Assembly: GCA_002337605.1 (NCBI GenBank) | Contig: DDGL01000003.1 | Span: 1,063-65,062, forward strand | Source: Flavobacteriaceae bacterium UBA1903 | GTDB taxonomy: Bacteria; Bacteroidota; Bacteroidia; Flavobacteriales; Flavobacteriaceae | Length of the DNA stretch: 64,000 nucleotides | Reading direction: 5' to 3' | Translations under genes and position numbers: made by a program | The notes under the pieces: model-generated | What the model saw: only the letters and a program-made list of their open reading frames with translations | What the model was told of the DNA's origin: nothing | Database searches by the model: none | In this document: positions 24,258 to 34,478 of the stretch, one piece after another | How positions within the stretch are numbered: position 1 is the first letter of the stretch | How the letters are laid out: the number at the start of each line of letters is the position of its first letter

Positions 24258-27131
24258 TTATTGCTTTACGTCTTCCAGCTTTACTTCTTCTGCATTTTTG
24301 TCCAGCAACTTCACTTCATCAAAGCCCATTTTCTTGAACTGGTTGAACTGTGTTGCTGCATCCCCTACTACCAGATACGCCATCTTAGACTCATCCAGGT
24401 ATTTATTGGCCAACTCTTTGTGTTGCTCCAACGTCATATTTTTAACGGTTGCTTCTTCGTTTTCAATATAGTTAGGGTCCAGGTCGTAGCTACTCATTTC
24501 CTGTAGCATTCCCAATAAAGAGAATTGCGTTTCAAAACGACGTGCGTTCGACTTGATCAATGCATTTTTGGTGAATTCCAGATCTTCTTCAGCAATACCA
24601 TCTTTATATTTTGCGATCTGGTCTTTAAAGATCTGTACAGATTCTCCTGTGGTATTTGTTCTCACACTTGAAGATGCTGTAAACGTTCCCGGGATCTTAC
24701 TTCCGCTAAAACCTGTACGTGCTCCGTAGGTGTATCCTTTTTCTTCACGTAACACCAAATTCACATTTCCGCTGAAAGATCCTCCCAACTTGTAGTTCAT
24801 TACTTCAGCTGGATAAAAATCCTTATCGGTTCTTGGTAAGGCAATGTAGCCGATGTTTATAACAGATTGCTTCGCATCTGGAATATCTACAAAATACAAA
24901 CTTGCTTTATCTCTGTTTTCAGCAATAGGGTATTCCGGAATCGTCACTTCTTTTGCTTCCCACCCTTCTTCCAGGTCTTCTAAAGCTGATAGAGTCTTAC
25001 TCTTATCTATCTTCCCAACGATGTGAAAACGGCTTACAGAAGGTGAAAAATTATTGTTATAAAAGGCTTTTAAGTCTTCTATCGTAATAGCATTCACAGA
25101 TTCTTCCGTACCACTAGTAGGATAGCTGAAAATATGATCGTCTCCGTACAACACTTTGTTGTAAACATTTCTTGCCACCACATTAGGATTCGCCTCACTA
25201 CGTTTTATTCCGTTGATGGTTGCAGTTTTAATACGAGCAAATTCTTCTTCGTCCCAACGTGGTTGTAGTAAAATTTCTTCTACCAGATCCATTGTGGCAT
25301 CAAAGTTACGGGTCAAGGTGTTTCCTCTAAGCACAATAGATTCGTTCGCTGTGTACATATTAATATTTGCTCCTAACAACTCAATGGCTTCCTCCAACTG
25401 CTCTGGCGTTTTGTTGGCGGTTCCTTCCATCATAATATCTGTCATTAAATTAGCCACACCATTTTTGTTGATGTCGTCTAATAAATGGCCTCCTTCAATT
25501 ACAAGGCTAAAGTTTACTGTTGGGATCTCATCCTGTGAGATTCCGTATACTTCCATTCCGTTAGAAAGATCTGAATTCCAGCTTTTTGGAATATTTAAGC
25601 TCGGGCTTTCGCCTGCTTCCGGCTCTATACTTCTGTCAAAGTTTGAAGGTGTTTTTGCGATTTCCACATCAGCATCTTCTACTGTTTTGGTTACATTCTC
25701 TTTAATTTCTTCTTCAACAACTTCGGCTTTTTCTGAATTTTCAGCAATCAGGTCCAGTTTTCCTTTCGGTACAAAGCTGGTTAGCACAAATGGCTTTCCT
25801 TTAATGTACTTATTGTACACAGCCATGACATCTTCCTTGGTTACCTCTTTAATATTGGCAATATCCTGCTCAATAAATGCAGGGTCTCCTGTGAAGGTAT
25901 TGTAGCTCGCTAACTGAAAAGACTTACTCAACACACTGCTAATTCCGTTGTAAAACCCTGTTTCTAAACCGGCTTTAATACGCTCCACATCTTTTTCGGT
26001 CACACCTTCTGTTTCAAAAAGCTGCATTGCTTCGGTAATTCCAGCTTCAACCTGATCCAGGTCTACACCATCGTTTGCTGTGATGATAATATGAAATTCT
26101 CCAGCCAGCTCCTGCGAATTGTTATACGCCGTAGTTCTTGACGTTAGTTCTTTATCTTTCACCAACACTTTATATAAAGGTGCTTTTTTACCTTGAGATA
26201 AAATTTCAGCAAGGAAATCCAAGGCATAGGCATCTTCAGTATACTGCTGTACCGTTGGCCACACCATATTTAATTGAGGTGCGGTTGCAAAGTTATCTTC
26301 GTGGTATAATCTTTTAGTTTCTGAAATAGTCACAGGGCGTGGCTCCAGTTTAGCAACTTCCTGACGCTTTTTAATTTCACCGAAATATTTTTCGATCAAT
26401 TCTTTAGCATTTTCTTTTTCAAAATCTCCAGCCAATACTAAGGTCGCGTTGTTAGGGCCGTAAAAACGATCGTAAAATTCACGAACATCTTCTACAGTAG
26501 CACTTTGCAAATCTTCCAACTCACCAATTACCTGCCAGTTGTATGGGTGGTCTGCCGGGTAGATGTTTTTGTCCAACACCCAACTTGTATGTCCGTAAGG
26601 ATTGTTGTCTACACGCTGGCGCTTTTCGTTTTGTACTACCTCCTGCTGATTTGCAAACGCTGAAGCTGTTACGGTATTAATAAAGAAGCCCATACGGTCG
26701 CTCTCCAGCCATAATATTTTCTCCAGTGCATTCGAAGGAACGATTTCATAATATACAGTACCATCTTTCCAGGTACCTCCATTTAAAGTTCCACCGGCAT
26801 CCTGAATTTTTTTGAAGAATTGATCCTGTGCTACGTTTTCAGACTCCTGAAATAACATGTGCTCAAATAGGTGGGCAAATCCAGTACGTCCTTCTTTTTC
26901 ACGATTAGATCCTACACCATATTGTATAGCAACCGAAACGATTGGATCACTTTTGTCCTGATGCAGGATTACATCCAGGCCATTTTCAAGTTCGTATTTT
27001 TCAAATTCTATTGAAAAATTGGTGTCTTCGGTTGTAGCAGTTTCTTCAGTTTTTTTGTCACAAGAAACAAAGCAGAAACTCACTGCTAAAAGTAAGGCGC
27101 ACGAGCCTTTGTAAAGATTGTTAAAAGTCAT
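24258..27131 (-). CDS. M16-family zinc metallopeptidase (double domain) lipoprotein
   Basis: A 957-residue insulinase-type peptidase with a lipobox ending at Cys24 (CFVSCDKK), so it is probably anchored in the envelope. The first M16 unit (about 45-470) has the inverted zinc motif H87-L-F-E90-H91 and the downstream Glu region; the second (about 520-940) lacks HxxEH, as is usual for the non-catalytic half. A glutamate-rich linker joins them. Such enzymes degrade peptides in a closed chamber. It is monocistronic, with its own terminator and a TAnnTTTG element. Confidence 0.93.
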   Translation of the reverse strand: MTFNNLYKGSCALLLAVSFCFVSCDKKTEETATTEDTNFSIEFEKYELENGLDVILHQDKSDPIVSVAIQYGVGSNREKEGRTGFAHLFEHMLFQESENVAQDQFFKKIQDAGGTLNGGTWKDGTVYYEIVPSNALEKILWLESDRMGFFINTVTASAFANQQEVVQNEKRQRVDNNPYGHTSWVLDKNIYPADHPYNWQVIGELEDLQSATVEDVREFYDRFYGPNNATLVLAGDFEKENAKELIEKYFGEIKKRQEVAKLEPRPVTISETKRLYHEDNFATAPQLNMVWPTVQQYTEDAYALDFLAEILSQGKKAPLYKVLVKDKELTSRTTAYNNSQELAGEFHIIITANDGVDLDQVEAGITEAMQLFETEGVTEKDVERIKAGLETGFYNGISSVLSKSFQLASYNTFTGDPAFIEQDIANIKEVTKEDVMAVYNKYIKGKPFVLTSFVPKGKLDLIAENSEKAEVVEEEIKENVTKTVEDADVEIAKTPSNFDRSIEPEAGESPSLNIPKSWNSDLSNGMEVYGISQDEIPTVNFSLVIEGGHLLDDINKNGVANLMTDIMMEGTANKTPEQLEEAIELLGANINMYTANESIVLRGNTLTRNFDATMDLVEEILLQPRWDEEEFARIKTATINGIKRSEANPNVVARNVYNKVLYGDDHIFSYPTSGTEESVNAITIEDLKAFYNNNFSPSVSRFHIVGKIDKSKTLSALEDLEEGWEAKEVTIPEYPIAENRDKASLYFVDIPDAKQSVINIGYIALPRTDKDFYPAEVMNYKLGGSFSGNVNLVLREEKGYTYGARTGFSGSKIPGTFTASSSVRTNTTGESVQIFKDQIAKYKDGIAEEDLEFTKNALIKSNARRFETQFSLLGMLQEMSSYDLDPNYIENEEATVKNMTLEQHKELANKYLDESKMAYLVVGDAATQFNQFKKMGFDEVKLLDKNAEEVKLEDVKQ

Positions 27132-27157
27132 TTTTTTGATTCTATTTATTTGAAAAT

Positions 27158-27165
27158 CAAAGATA
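27158..27165 (-). promoter_or_regulatory. -7 element of the M16 peptidase gene
   Basis: Reads TATCTTTG on the minus strand, a full TAnnTTTG match 27 bases before the start codon. No TTG was found at the usual -33 distance. Confidence 0.4.
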
Positions 27166-27239
27166 CAATCAAGGAAAAATGATACTGTTAAAGTAGTGTT
27201 AATACATTTTAGCGTGTCGTTGAAAAAAAATGATGGGTT

Positions 27240-28985
27240 TTAATCAATTACTGTAAGTTCCTTTTTAACTGAAATCGGGACACCAAACTGCGTAAATCCC
27301 TCAATTAAAACCACATACTCCCCTGTTACATCGGAGGTATAAAAAGAAAAAGGAGTATTGGATGTAGTTATCCCTACCGAAGGTTCCCAGACCAGCAGGT
27401 GTCTATAATCTGGGATAGTACTGAACACTTTTGTACTGTTTCCTTCATACTTTTGTTTGTAATAATTTTTTCTGGGTTGCGCTGTAAATAATGAAATCTC
27501 GTGGTAGGGAGCGTTGTTTTTATTTTTCCCAAAAGAAGCATCTATTGTTTCTAACAAGATTACTCCCTGGTACTCGGTTGCTCCAAACTGATAGTCTCTT
27601 TGTACCAGAGTAATCGTTTGAATAGTTTTTACATCCACAGCCAGAAAGTCTGAATGATCATACACAAAAACCCCATCGATAAAAAGCAAAGGTAGGTAGT
27701 CTGTCTCTGCACTTAAGTCGCGTTGAAATGCCTTTAATACACGTTTCCCATTTTTATTTCGGGCGGGTGAAATAAGAGTAACATATTCAGTAATGGTTTC
27801 TTGCAAACTTGGAAACCGGGTATAATCGTCAAGGGTATAGCTTATTTTCTCTTCAAAATGCACAAAAGATTTGGGAGAAATCATTGCTTTTATGGTGTCT
27901 GGTTTTACGCTGTAGTAAGCGTTTTCTATCTGGTTGTACACACTTCTGCTTTGTATCATCTCCTGCAACGATGCATCCATTATAAAGTGATTGAATTCTA
28001 AGCGATCGTACGGAACCCCTGTTTCCGGATGCAAGGTAAACGTAAAGTGTTCCGGAGCGTCATCCAGAACCTGCAAAATAGCATTCTCTGCAGCAATCGT
28101 AGGGTCTAGCACAAAACTAAAGTTACCTGCAGCATCGGTTGTTGTTACTTTAAAAACAAAATCTTTACCGGGAATGGAAAGCGCGATATCTTTCCCTGAT
28201 TGAGGTAGGTTTGATTGAACACTTATCAAACTTCCCTGCACAACAGTTCCTTTATTAGATGTTTTTCTGATTGTATTTTTAGAAGTAGCATCTATCGTAA
28301 CTTCAGAAGAAAAAGAGGTTGCTCTGGAAATTTCAGGTGCAGGGATTTCTTCCTTTTTAACTACCGAAACAGAATAATTTCCAACACCTGCTTCGGCACT
28401 GTTATTTTTCAGATTAAAAGCAACACGTTCTCTTGTGCCGAATGTTGTTTTATGTAAATCAATTTCTAGCATTTGAAATGAATTGGGATTTCCTGACTCC
28501 CTATTTGGTATTCTTTTAGTTTTTGCAGCTAGTGATCCATCTTCAGTTTTAGAGAGAATCGCACTTTGATCTGCCTGGTAGGGATTAATAATAGCGATAT
28601 CGGTTTGAAAATACTGCTTTTTTATACCGTCAACCATGGCTGGGGTATATGCCAATACTTTATAATTGCCGGAGACTACAGAATTCGGAATAAAGAAATC
28701 ACTAAACCCTTTTCCATCCTCTAACCGGATTTTATGTCTGAAAACCACCGTTAAGTCTTCAGCAACTAACTCTACAAAAGCAATGTCACTACTAGTTGAA
28801 TAGGACTTTTTTGACGTATTTATTACATACGCTTTATAAAAAAGATACTCGCCTGTTAAGAATACCGAATTAGTAAGATGTACAAATAACTGCTCCTGCT
28901 GAGAGGTGTTTTTATTGGTAGTTTGAGCCGAAAGTGAAACGGCTGCTACATACATACACAGAAAAAAAATGATTTTATATTTCAT
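27240..28985 (-). CDS. Secreted MG2-like protein of a TonB-receptor operon
   Basis: A 581-residue protein with a signal peptide (1-20). The N-terminal part (LFVHLTNSVFLTGEYLFYKAYV...SGNYKVLAYTP) looks like macroglobulin MG2-type beta domains. The middle contains a carboxypeptidase-regulatory-like beta-sandwich (GTVVQGSLISVQSNLPQSGKDIALSIPG...DAAGNFSFVLD), and the last third has no recognised domain. Proteins of this shape follow TonB receptors in Bacteroidota but have no defined role. It is the last gene of the four-gene operon, 13 bases after the second DUF4249 gene. Confidence 0.7.
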   Translation of the reverse strand: MKYKIIFFLCMYVAAVSLSAQTTNKNTSQQEQLFVHLTNSVFLTGEYLFYKAYVINTSKKSYSTSSDIAFVELVAEDLTVVFRHKIRLEDGKGFSDFFIPNSVVSGNYKVLAYTPAMVDGIKKQYFQTDIAIINPYQADQSAILSKTEDGSLAAKTKRIPNRESGNPNSFQMLEIDLHKTTFGTRERVAFNLKNNSAEAGVGNYSVSVVKKEEIPAPEISRATSFSSEVTIDATSKNTIRKTSNKGTVVQGSLISVQSNLPQSGKDIALSIPGKDFVFKVTTTDAAGNFSFVLDPTIAAENAILQVLDDAPEHFTFTLHPETGVPYDRLEFNHFIMDASLQEMIQSRSVYNQIENAYYSVKPDTIKAMISPKSFVHFEEKISYTLDDYTRFPSLQETITEYVTLISPARNKNGKRVLKAFQRDLSAETDYLPLLFIDGVFVYDHSDFLAVDVKTIQTITLVQRDYQFGATEYQGVILLETIDASFGKNKNNAPYHEISLFTAQPRKNYYKQKYEGNSTKVFSTIPDYRHLLVWEPSVGITTSNTPFSFYTSDVTGEYVVLIEGFTQFGVPISVKKELTVID

Positions 28986-28998
28986 AATTTATAGTTTT

Positions 28999-30189
28999 TT
29001 ATTCAACCCAAAATTCCGGAACTTCATTACTGCCAACAACCGTACAATAGCCACAAGCTCTTAGTGCTACTATGTAAGGTCCTGTAGATAATGGAAACTC
29101 TCCCAAATGGGGTCTTACATACGAATAGGAGTCTATGTTTGTTACCAAAGGTCCACACCTGTCTTCTAAAATAGCTTCTGGTGCTCTTAACTCACAATCT
29201 ACTATGTAGGGTGGAAAAGGTTCGGTAGGAAAGAAATCCCGAAAATTGAAGAAGATACGTTCTTCTGCTACAGAGGAAACTCCAAAGTATCCTACTACCT
29301 TCTCTTCCTCGCTTTGCATAGCCTGAATGTTCCCTGCAATAAAACCAGCCTGGACTTGTGAAAATAAATTTGTATCACTGGAAAAACTATTGATGACTTT
29401 AAAGTAATTATACGCCTGTTCTGTTTGTACCAATTGGCGCACCAGCACACTATACCTGTATCCAATTTTATAGCTGGTTACAGGCAAAAAATTTACCTGA
29501 AACCGTTCCAGTGTGTTCTGTGTTAAATCTGACGTAGCTGCTAAGGGAATATCCCTGGAAACCTCGGTACGGTAACACGTAATTTCATCGGTGGAACGCG
29601 GACGTAGATCGACAATACAATTTGGAAAATTATTTTCAACTACATATGCTTCTTCGGTTCTCCATAAAGGAGCGTCCAGTCTAAAGGTTTCAATATATTC
29701 GTACCTGTAATAAGAGCCCCCACTTTGTGAACCCGTACTGTTTATAAGGATTGAAACACCATCGCTCCCCTCACTTACTTCCCTTTCACCATACAAGTTG
29801 TCTATAGAAGCGGGTGGTGTAAGTTGCTCGACACTGGATTGGTATTGCTTTCCATTTGCAAGTGTAATTTGCAATCTATAAGCTACATCAGGCAAGGCAC
29901 TAAAGCTAGTTGCAGCTTGATACGTTCCTGGTTCAATTTCTTCAAAAGTAAGGGTGCTGCCATTGGCGTCTACTGTTACGGTTGCTCCTTGCAGTGGGTT
30001 CTCGTTATCATTACCAAAAGGAAAAGTTTCGCTGAGCTTAATCCTATGAAACTTATCTTCATTTGTGAGGGTAGCATCTACGACCAACAATTTTTCAAAA
30101 GTCTCATTTTCAAACATGAATTCTTCCACGCAACTACCCAATAAGAAAGGAAGTAACATTATTGAAACAAGTGTTTTTATTTTATTCAT
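28999..30189 (-). CDS. DUF4249 lipoprotein, copy 2
   Basis: A 396-residue lipoprotein (lipobox LLGSC) of the DUF4249 family. It is about the same length as, and plainly paralogous to, its upstream neighbour: both begin with SCVEEF-FENETFE-LLVVDATLT and end with a CGxC pair and FWVE. The N-terminal part resembles a beta-sandwich (GATVTVDANGSTLTFEE). DUF4249 proteins are outer-membrane partners of TonB receptors with unknown cargo. Gap to copy 1 is 11 bases, so it looks like an old tandem duplication. Confidence 0.85.
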   Translation of the reverse strand: MNKIKTLVSIMLLPFLLGSCVEEFMFENETFEKLLVVDATLTNEDKFHRIKLSETFPFGNDNENPLQGATVTVDANGSTLTFEEIEPGTYQAATSFSALPDVAYRLQITLANGKQYQSSVEQLTPPASIDNLYGEREVSEGSDGVSILINSTGSQSGGSYYRYEYIETFRLDAPLWRTEEAYVVENNFPNCIVDLRPRSTDEITCYRTEVSRDIPLAATSDLTQNTLERFQVNFLPVTSYKIGYRYSVLVRQLVQTEQAYNYFKVINSFSSDTNLFSQVQAGFIAGNIQAMQSEEEKVVGYFGVSSVAEERIFFNFRDFFPTEPFPPYIVDCELRAPEAILEDRCGPLVTNIDSYSYVRPHLGEFPLSTGPYIVALRACGYCTVVGSNEVPEFWVE

Positions 30190-30200
30190 ACCTTAAAATT

Positions 30201-31406
30201 TTATTCAACCCAAAAATCTGGAGGAGTAGTGTTTCCCAATGCTTCACAATCACCACAAGCGGTAGGTATCATTACATAAGGACCACCCCGCGGAAACTCA
30301 CCTGTATTATCTTTTAAATATACCATTGATCTATTTCTAATAACAGCCATAATACTACCACATTTGTAATTATGTGAAATATCAAATAAATCTGGCGCCG
30401 ATTCTGTACACTGTATTTTAAAGGGGGGCAAGGGTTCACCAGCATAAAAATCTGTATAATTAAAAAATAATCGTTTACTACTTGTAGCTGAAACTTCAAA
30501 AAAGCCAATTACCTTTTCATCAGGATTAGAGACGGAAGTTATATTTCCGGAAACAAAACCACCTTGTACTTGAGAAAACAGACTTCTTTCTTCTACAAAA
30601 CTATTCATAGTGTTCCAGAAGGCATAAGCCTGTTCTGTAATAACATATTGCCGCACCAAAATGCTATACCGGTGTGAAATTTTATAATCCTGATTAGTTA
30701 AGAAGTTAACAGGATGCTTTTGCACCCTATCTTCGGTAAAGGCCAGGGTATTTGTTATATTAATAACGGGAGACGTTTCAGTTCTATAACAAACTTTCAC
30801 ATCTTCAGAACGTGGCTCTAATGCTACAATACAATCAGGATAATTATCTGATACTATATAGGCATCTTCGTCTACCCAGCGTGGGGCTATCACCTTAAAG
30901 GTTTCGTCAAACTCATACCTGTAATACTTTGATGTGTTTGAAGGGTCAAAACTATCTACATACAGCACCACCCCATCATTACCATTATCATTAGCTTCTC
31001 TGAAAGCATACAAATTATCTATGGTTGTTTTTGTAGTTAATTGATTCGTGTCTGAGGCATAGTTAGTACCGTTTTTTGTAGTAATTTCGAGATGGTAAGC
31101 CATGTTTGGTTGTGCAGAAAAGGAATCTAAAGAGACATACGTCCCAGATACCTTTTCCTCGAATAAATATGTTGTATGATTACCTATAATTTTAACAGTG
31201 GCTCCTGTCACCTTATTGGGTTCTTGCGTTTCAAATTTGTGGGCTCGGTTTATGTAAATCTCGTGGTGCTTTACCTCGTCCGTAAGGGTAGCATCCACTA
31301 CAAGCAAGTATTCAAACGTTTCATTTTCAAAATTGAACTCTTCCACGCAACTTGCTAAAAGAAGTCCCGACAACACAAGCATACATATGATCTTAATATA
31401 TTTCAT
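30201..31406 (-). CDS. DUF4249 lipoprotein, copy 1
   Basis: A 401-residue lipoprotein (lipobox LLASC) of the DUF4249 family, 21 bases downstream of the TonB receptor. Compared with copy 2 it keeps the opening motif, the SVLVRQ-V-TEQAY helix region, the FSQVQ-GF--GNI block and the terminal CGDC...FWVE. The paired Cys near the C terminus could form a disulfide or bind a metal. It probably caps or loads the receptor; substrate unknown. Confidence 0.85.
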   Translation of the reverse strand: MKYIKIICMLVLSGLLLASCVEEFNFENETFEYLLVVDATLTDEVKHHEIYINRAHKFETQEPNKVTGATVKIIGNHTTYLFEEKVSGTYVSLDSFSAQPNMAYHLEITTKNGTNYASDTNQLTTKTTIDNLYAFREANDNGNDGVVLYVDSFDPSNTSKYYRYEFDETFKVIAPRWVDEDAYIVSDNYPDCIVALEPRSEDVKVCYRTETSPVINITNTLAFTEDRVQKHPVNFLTNQDYKISHRYSILVRQYVITEQAYAFWNTMNSFVEERSLFSQVQGGFVSGNITSVSNPDEKVIGFFEVSATSSKRLFFNYTDFYAGEPLPPFKIQCTESAPDLFDISHNYKCGSIMAVIRNRSMVYLKDNTGEFPRGGPYVMIPTACGDCEALGNTTPPDFWVE

Positions 31407-31427
31407 TCGTATAGAATTTCAGTTATT

Positions 31428-34199
31428 TTAAAACTTCAGATTATAGCTTACCGTAGGAATAGGCACCGAAAATATTGAGGTCTGGAACGCTTTTACATTT
31501 CCATCTTCGGCCACAAAAAATACAGAGTACGGGTTATTTCTTCCCAGCACATTGTATACTGAAATATTCCAGAAACTATGCGCCAGTTTATTCCTTTTAT
31601 GATTTCCTTCCACATTAAAACTTAAATCTAAACGGTAGTAATCCGGAATTCTAAATTCATTTCGATCGCTAAAAACCACCAACTCTGCATTGTTCACCAC
31701 AACATTACCAATGGGTACCGTTACAGGGCGTCCCGTTTGGTATACAAAATTGCCTGAAAAACTAAATCGCCTCGTAATTTTATAATTAGCCACCAGACTA
31801 AAGTCGTGCGGTTTATCGTAATTGGAAGGAAAAAACTCACCGTTATTTACCCGCTCTTCCGAAAACTCGCTATCCAGTTTTAGCATCGATCTGGAATAGG
31901 TATACCCTACCCAGCCGTTTAAACTTCCTTTGTTCTTTTTCAGTAAAAATTCTACTCCATAAGACCTCCCTTCCCCTTGCAGCACATCCTGTTCCAGGGT
32001 TTCGTTTAGCAACACCTCTGCTCCTACTTTATAGTCAAGGATATCTGTAGCTGTTTTGTAATATCCTTCCACACTTGCTTCATACATTCCCTCTTTAAAG
32101 TTCTTAAAAACTCCTAACGAATATTGAAGTCCGCGTTGGGGCGCTATGTTTATATTGGATAGTTTATACGTATCTACCGGAGACGCAGTAGTATTGGTGG
32201 TTAATTTATGTATATACTGTGCCTGCCTGTTGAGGCTCCCTTTTAGAGCCAGATCCGGCATGATAAGGTACCTAAGTGCCAATCGGTATTCTGGCGTGGT
32301 ATACGTCTCAACAATTTCATTACTCCCAAATTCTCTTTGCTCGATCAAGGTCCCATTGCTTCTTGGCACACCTTCTACATAAATATTTTGCACACTTTCT
32401 CCCAAAGCAGCAAAAAACGAAAACCTGAGTCCGGCTTCTGCCGTAAGACGGTCGGTAATATTAAAAATATCAGAAATATGAAGTGCTGCTTCCAGGGCTC
32501 GTTCCCGCGGAATGCGTGTCGCTGTAATTATAGAGTTATTCCCGTTGGGAGAGCGATCTCCCGGATTGTTCGCATACAGTTTTGTAGACAAACCATAGCC
32601 AAGGGTGTGTTTTTCGCTTATTTTATTTACAAAGCCTGCCTGGATATTGGTTTCGTTAAGACGGTACTGTAGGTCGAAATTATTGTTAGCCTGGCCCTCA
32701 AAATTTAAATCGAAGTCGTACCCGGTATTTGAAAAAGTAAATTTTGCTTTATGTGTATCCTCAAACTTGTGCTCCCACTGTAGGGAAACCATTCGGTTTT
32801 TATATTTAAACAATGAATCTGAAGTGATACTGAACGCATCTCTGCTGTAGTATCCTGTTGCCGAGATCTTATTCTTTTCATTAAGCTCATGGTTGTATTT
32901 TACCACCACATCATAAAAGGAGGCTTCACTATTACGCAATTCTTCTTCGTCCAGGTTTCGTAAAATAATATCGGTAAAGGTGGTTCTTCCACCAACCAGA
33001 ATAGCTACTTTGTCCTTTACGATAGGGGTTTCCAATACCAGATTACTTGTCACGGGGCCAATAGAGGCTTCACCCGAAAACTTTTCTACGTTAGCATCTT
33101 TGGTCTTAATATCGAATACCGAAGCCAACCGCCCCCCGTATTTGGCTGGAATGTGGCCTTTATAGACCGTGACTTCGTTGGATGTAAACGGGTTGATAGC
33201 AGAGAAAATTCCGAAGAAATGAACTGGGTTGTATAGTACCCCATCGTCCAACAAAATTAAATTCTGATCTTCCTTTCCGCCACGCACATTATAGCCCGAA
33301 GCGCCTTCTCCTGCCGATGCAATCCCTGGCAAGGTTGCAGCTGCCTTAAATACATCCCGCTCGCCTAACACCAACGGGATGTTTTTTATGTTTTCTACAT
33401 CTACCTGGGTAGTCCCTACATTGGTGTCTTCTATGTTTTTATTTACATTCCCTATAAGAACCACTTCATCCAGCCCTTCTAAGGATTCTATGATACCAAA
33501 ATCTAATGTACCATTATTGTAAAGCACTACACGTTTTTTAGTGCCCGCAAATCCTAATAAGTTCACTGAAATAATCCGTACCCCAGCCGATAACTCTAAG
33601 CTGTAGTTTCCCTGGGCATCTGTAACCGTTCCTAAGTTAGAATTGTCTATGGTAACAGCCACATTCTCTAACGGACTCCCATTTTCTGAGTTTCTAATTT
33701 GCCCGCGAAGGATATATTTTTGTTGGGTAGTGGTGGTGTTTACCTTACCAATTCTAAACGTTTCAATAGTGGTAGGGGTTGGAGTTTTGGCTTCGTTATA
33801 AAATACTGGTGCGTTTATGGAAGTTTCGGGTGTATCTGGAGTAGTAGTGGTTTCAGTTTCTTTTTTTCCGAAGAAATTCCTGGGAAGCTCTTCATAGACT
33901 ATTGTATTTTGAAGAAGGATAATACGGTTGTCTTCAGTAGTATAAAAGTTTAGCACCGTATCCTCCAGTATATCTTCTATGATAGTTGCAACAGTTTTAT
34001 CCTGATAGTTTCCTGAAACATTGGTATTGGCCACCCAATCATCAATATAATAAAAAGTATAGTCTGTTTGTTGTTCCAGTAGTTCGAACACCGAAGGCAG
34101 CGGACTGTTTTCAAAAGAGATGGTAATTCGCTTTTCCTTTGTTTGTGAAAACCCGGTTTGCACGGTCAGTAAAAATAATATGAGATAGCATTTTCGCAT
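31428..34199 (-). CDS. TonB-dependent receptor with STN and carboxypeptidase-like domains
   Basis: A 923-residue outer-membrane receptor. Signal peptide (1-18), STN domain (about 25-100; ITISFENSPLPSVFELLEQQ), a CarbopepD_reg beta-sandwich (about 165-245), a plug (about 255-370; VFKAAATLPGIASAGEGASGYNVRGG) and a 22-strand-type barrel ending VSYNLKF. An STN domain usually implies signalling through an anti-sigma factor, but no FecI/FecR pair is next to it. It heads an operon with two DUF4249 lipoproteins and an MG2-like protein, an uptake set without SusD, so the cargo is probably not a glycan. Confidence 0.92.
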   Translation of the reverse strand: MRKCYLILFLLTVQTGFSQTKEKRITISFENSPLPSVFELLEQQTDYTFYYIDDWVANTNVSGNYQDKTVATIIEDILEDTVLNFYTTEDNRIILLQNTIVYEELPRNFFGKKETETTTTPDTPETSINAPVFYNEAKTPTPTTIETFRIGKVNTTTTQQKYILRGQIRNSENGSPLENVAVTIDNSNLGTVTDAQGNYSLELSAGVRIISVNLLGFAGTKKRVVLYNNGTLDFGIIESLEGLDEVVLIGNVNKNIEDTNVGTTQVDVENIKNIPLVLGERDVFKAAATLPGIASAGEGASGYNVRGGKEDQNLILLDDGVLYNPVHFFGIFSAINPFTSNEVTVYKGHIPAKYGGRLASVFDIKTKDANVEKFSGEASIGPVTSNLVLETPIVKDKVAILVGGRTTFTDIILRNLDEEELRNSEASFYDVVVKYNHELNEKNKISATGYYSRDAFSITSDSLFKYKNRMVSLQWEHKFEDTHKAKFTFSNTGYDFDLNFEGQANNNFDLQYRLNETNIQAGFVNKISEKHTLGYGLSTKLYANNPGDRSPNGNNSIITATRIPRERALEAALHISDIFNITDRLTAEAGLRFSFFAALGESVQNIYVEGVPRSNGTLIEQREFGSNEIVETYTTPEYRLALRYLIMPDLALKGSLNRQAQYIHKLTTNTTASPVDTYKLSNINIAPQRGLQYSLGVFKNFKEGMYEASVEGYYKTATDILDYKVGAEVLLNETLEQDVLQGEGRSYGVEFLLKKNKGSLNGWVGYTYSRSMLKLDSEFSEERVNNGEFFPSNYDKPHDFSLVANYKITRRFSFSGNFVYQTGRPVTVPIGNVVVNNAELVVFSDRNEFRIPDYYRLDLSFNVEGNHKRNKLAHSFWNISVYNVLGRNNPYSVFFVAEDGNVKAFQTSIFSVPIPTVSYNLKF

Positions 34200-34247
34200 G
34201 GGTCGATGGTTGGTTAAAACGTCACTACTTGCGTCGTATTTTCTATC

Positions 34248-34278
34248 TAAAGGTAGGGGCAGTTTTTGGTTCTAACAA
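34248..34278 (-). promoter_or_regulatory. Promoter of the TonB-receptor operon
   Basis: On the minus strand TTG (34276-34278) and TACCTTTA (34248-34255, 7 of 8 to TAnnTTTG) are separated by 20 bases, the standard Bacteroidota layout, 49 bases before the start codon. Confidence 0.5.
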
Positions 34279-34478
34279 GCCATTATGGTCGTGGTTTATA
34301 AATATTGGGGTAGTTTTGCTGAAACTTTAAAAAACAAAGAAACCAACTAACAAAGGGGTTTTGGGAAGAAATTAGTCTTGGTTTATGAATTTTGGGTGGA
34401 TTCTTCAATTTAAGAAGGAGTTGAATATAAAGTAGTCAAATATCTTATTTCTATATAAAACAGAAGTCAATATCTTAG

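Noticed and set aside
25213..25905. 230-codon open frame opposite the M16 gene
   Set aside because: Antisense to a clear peptidase with intact motifs; serine-rich shadow of the true frame.
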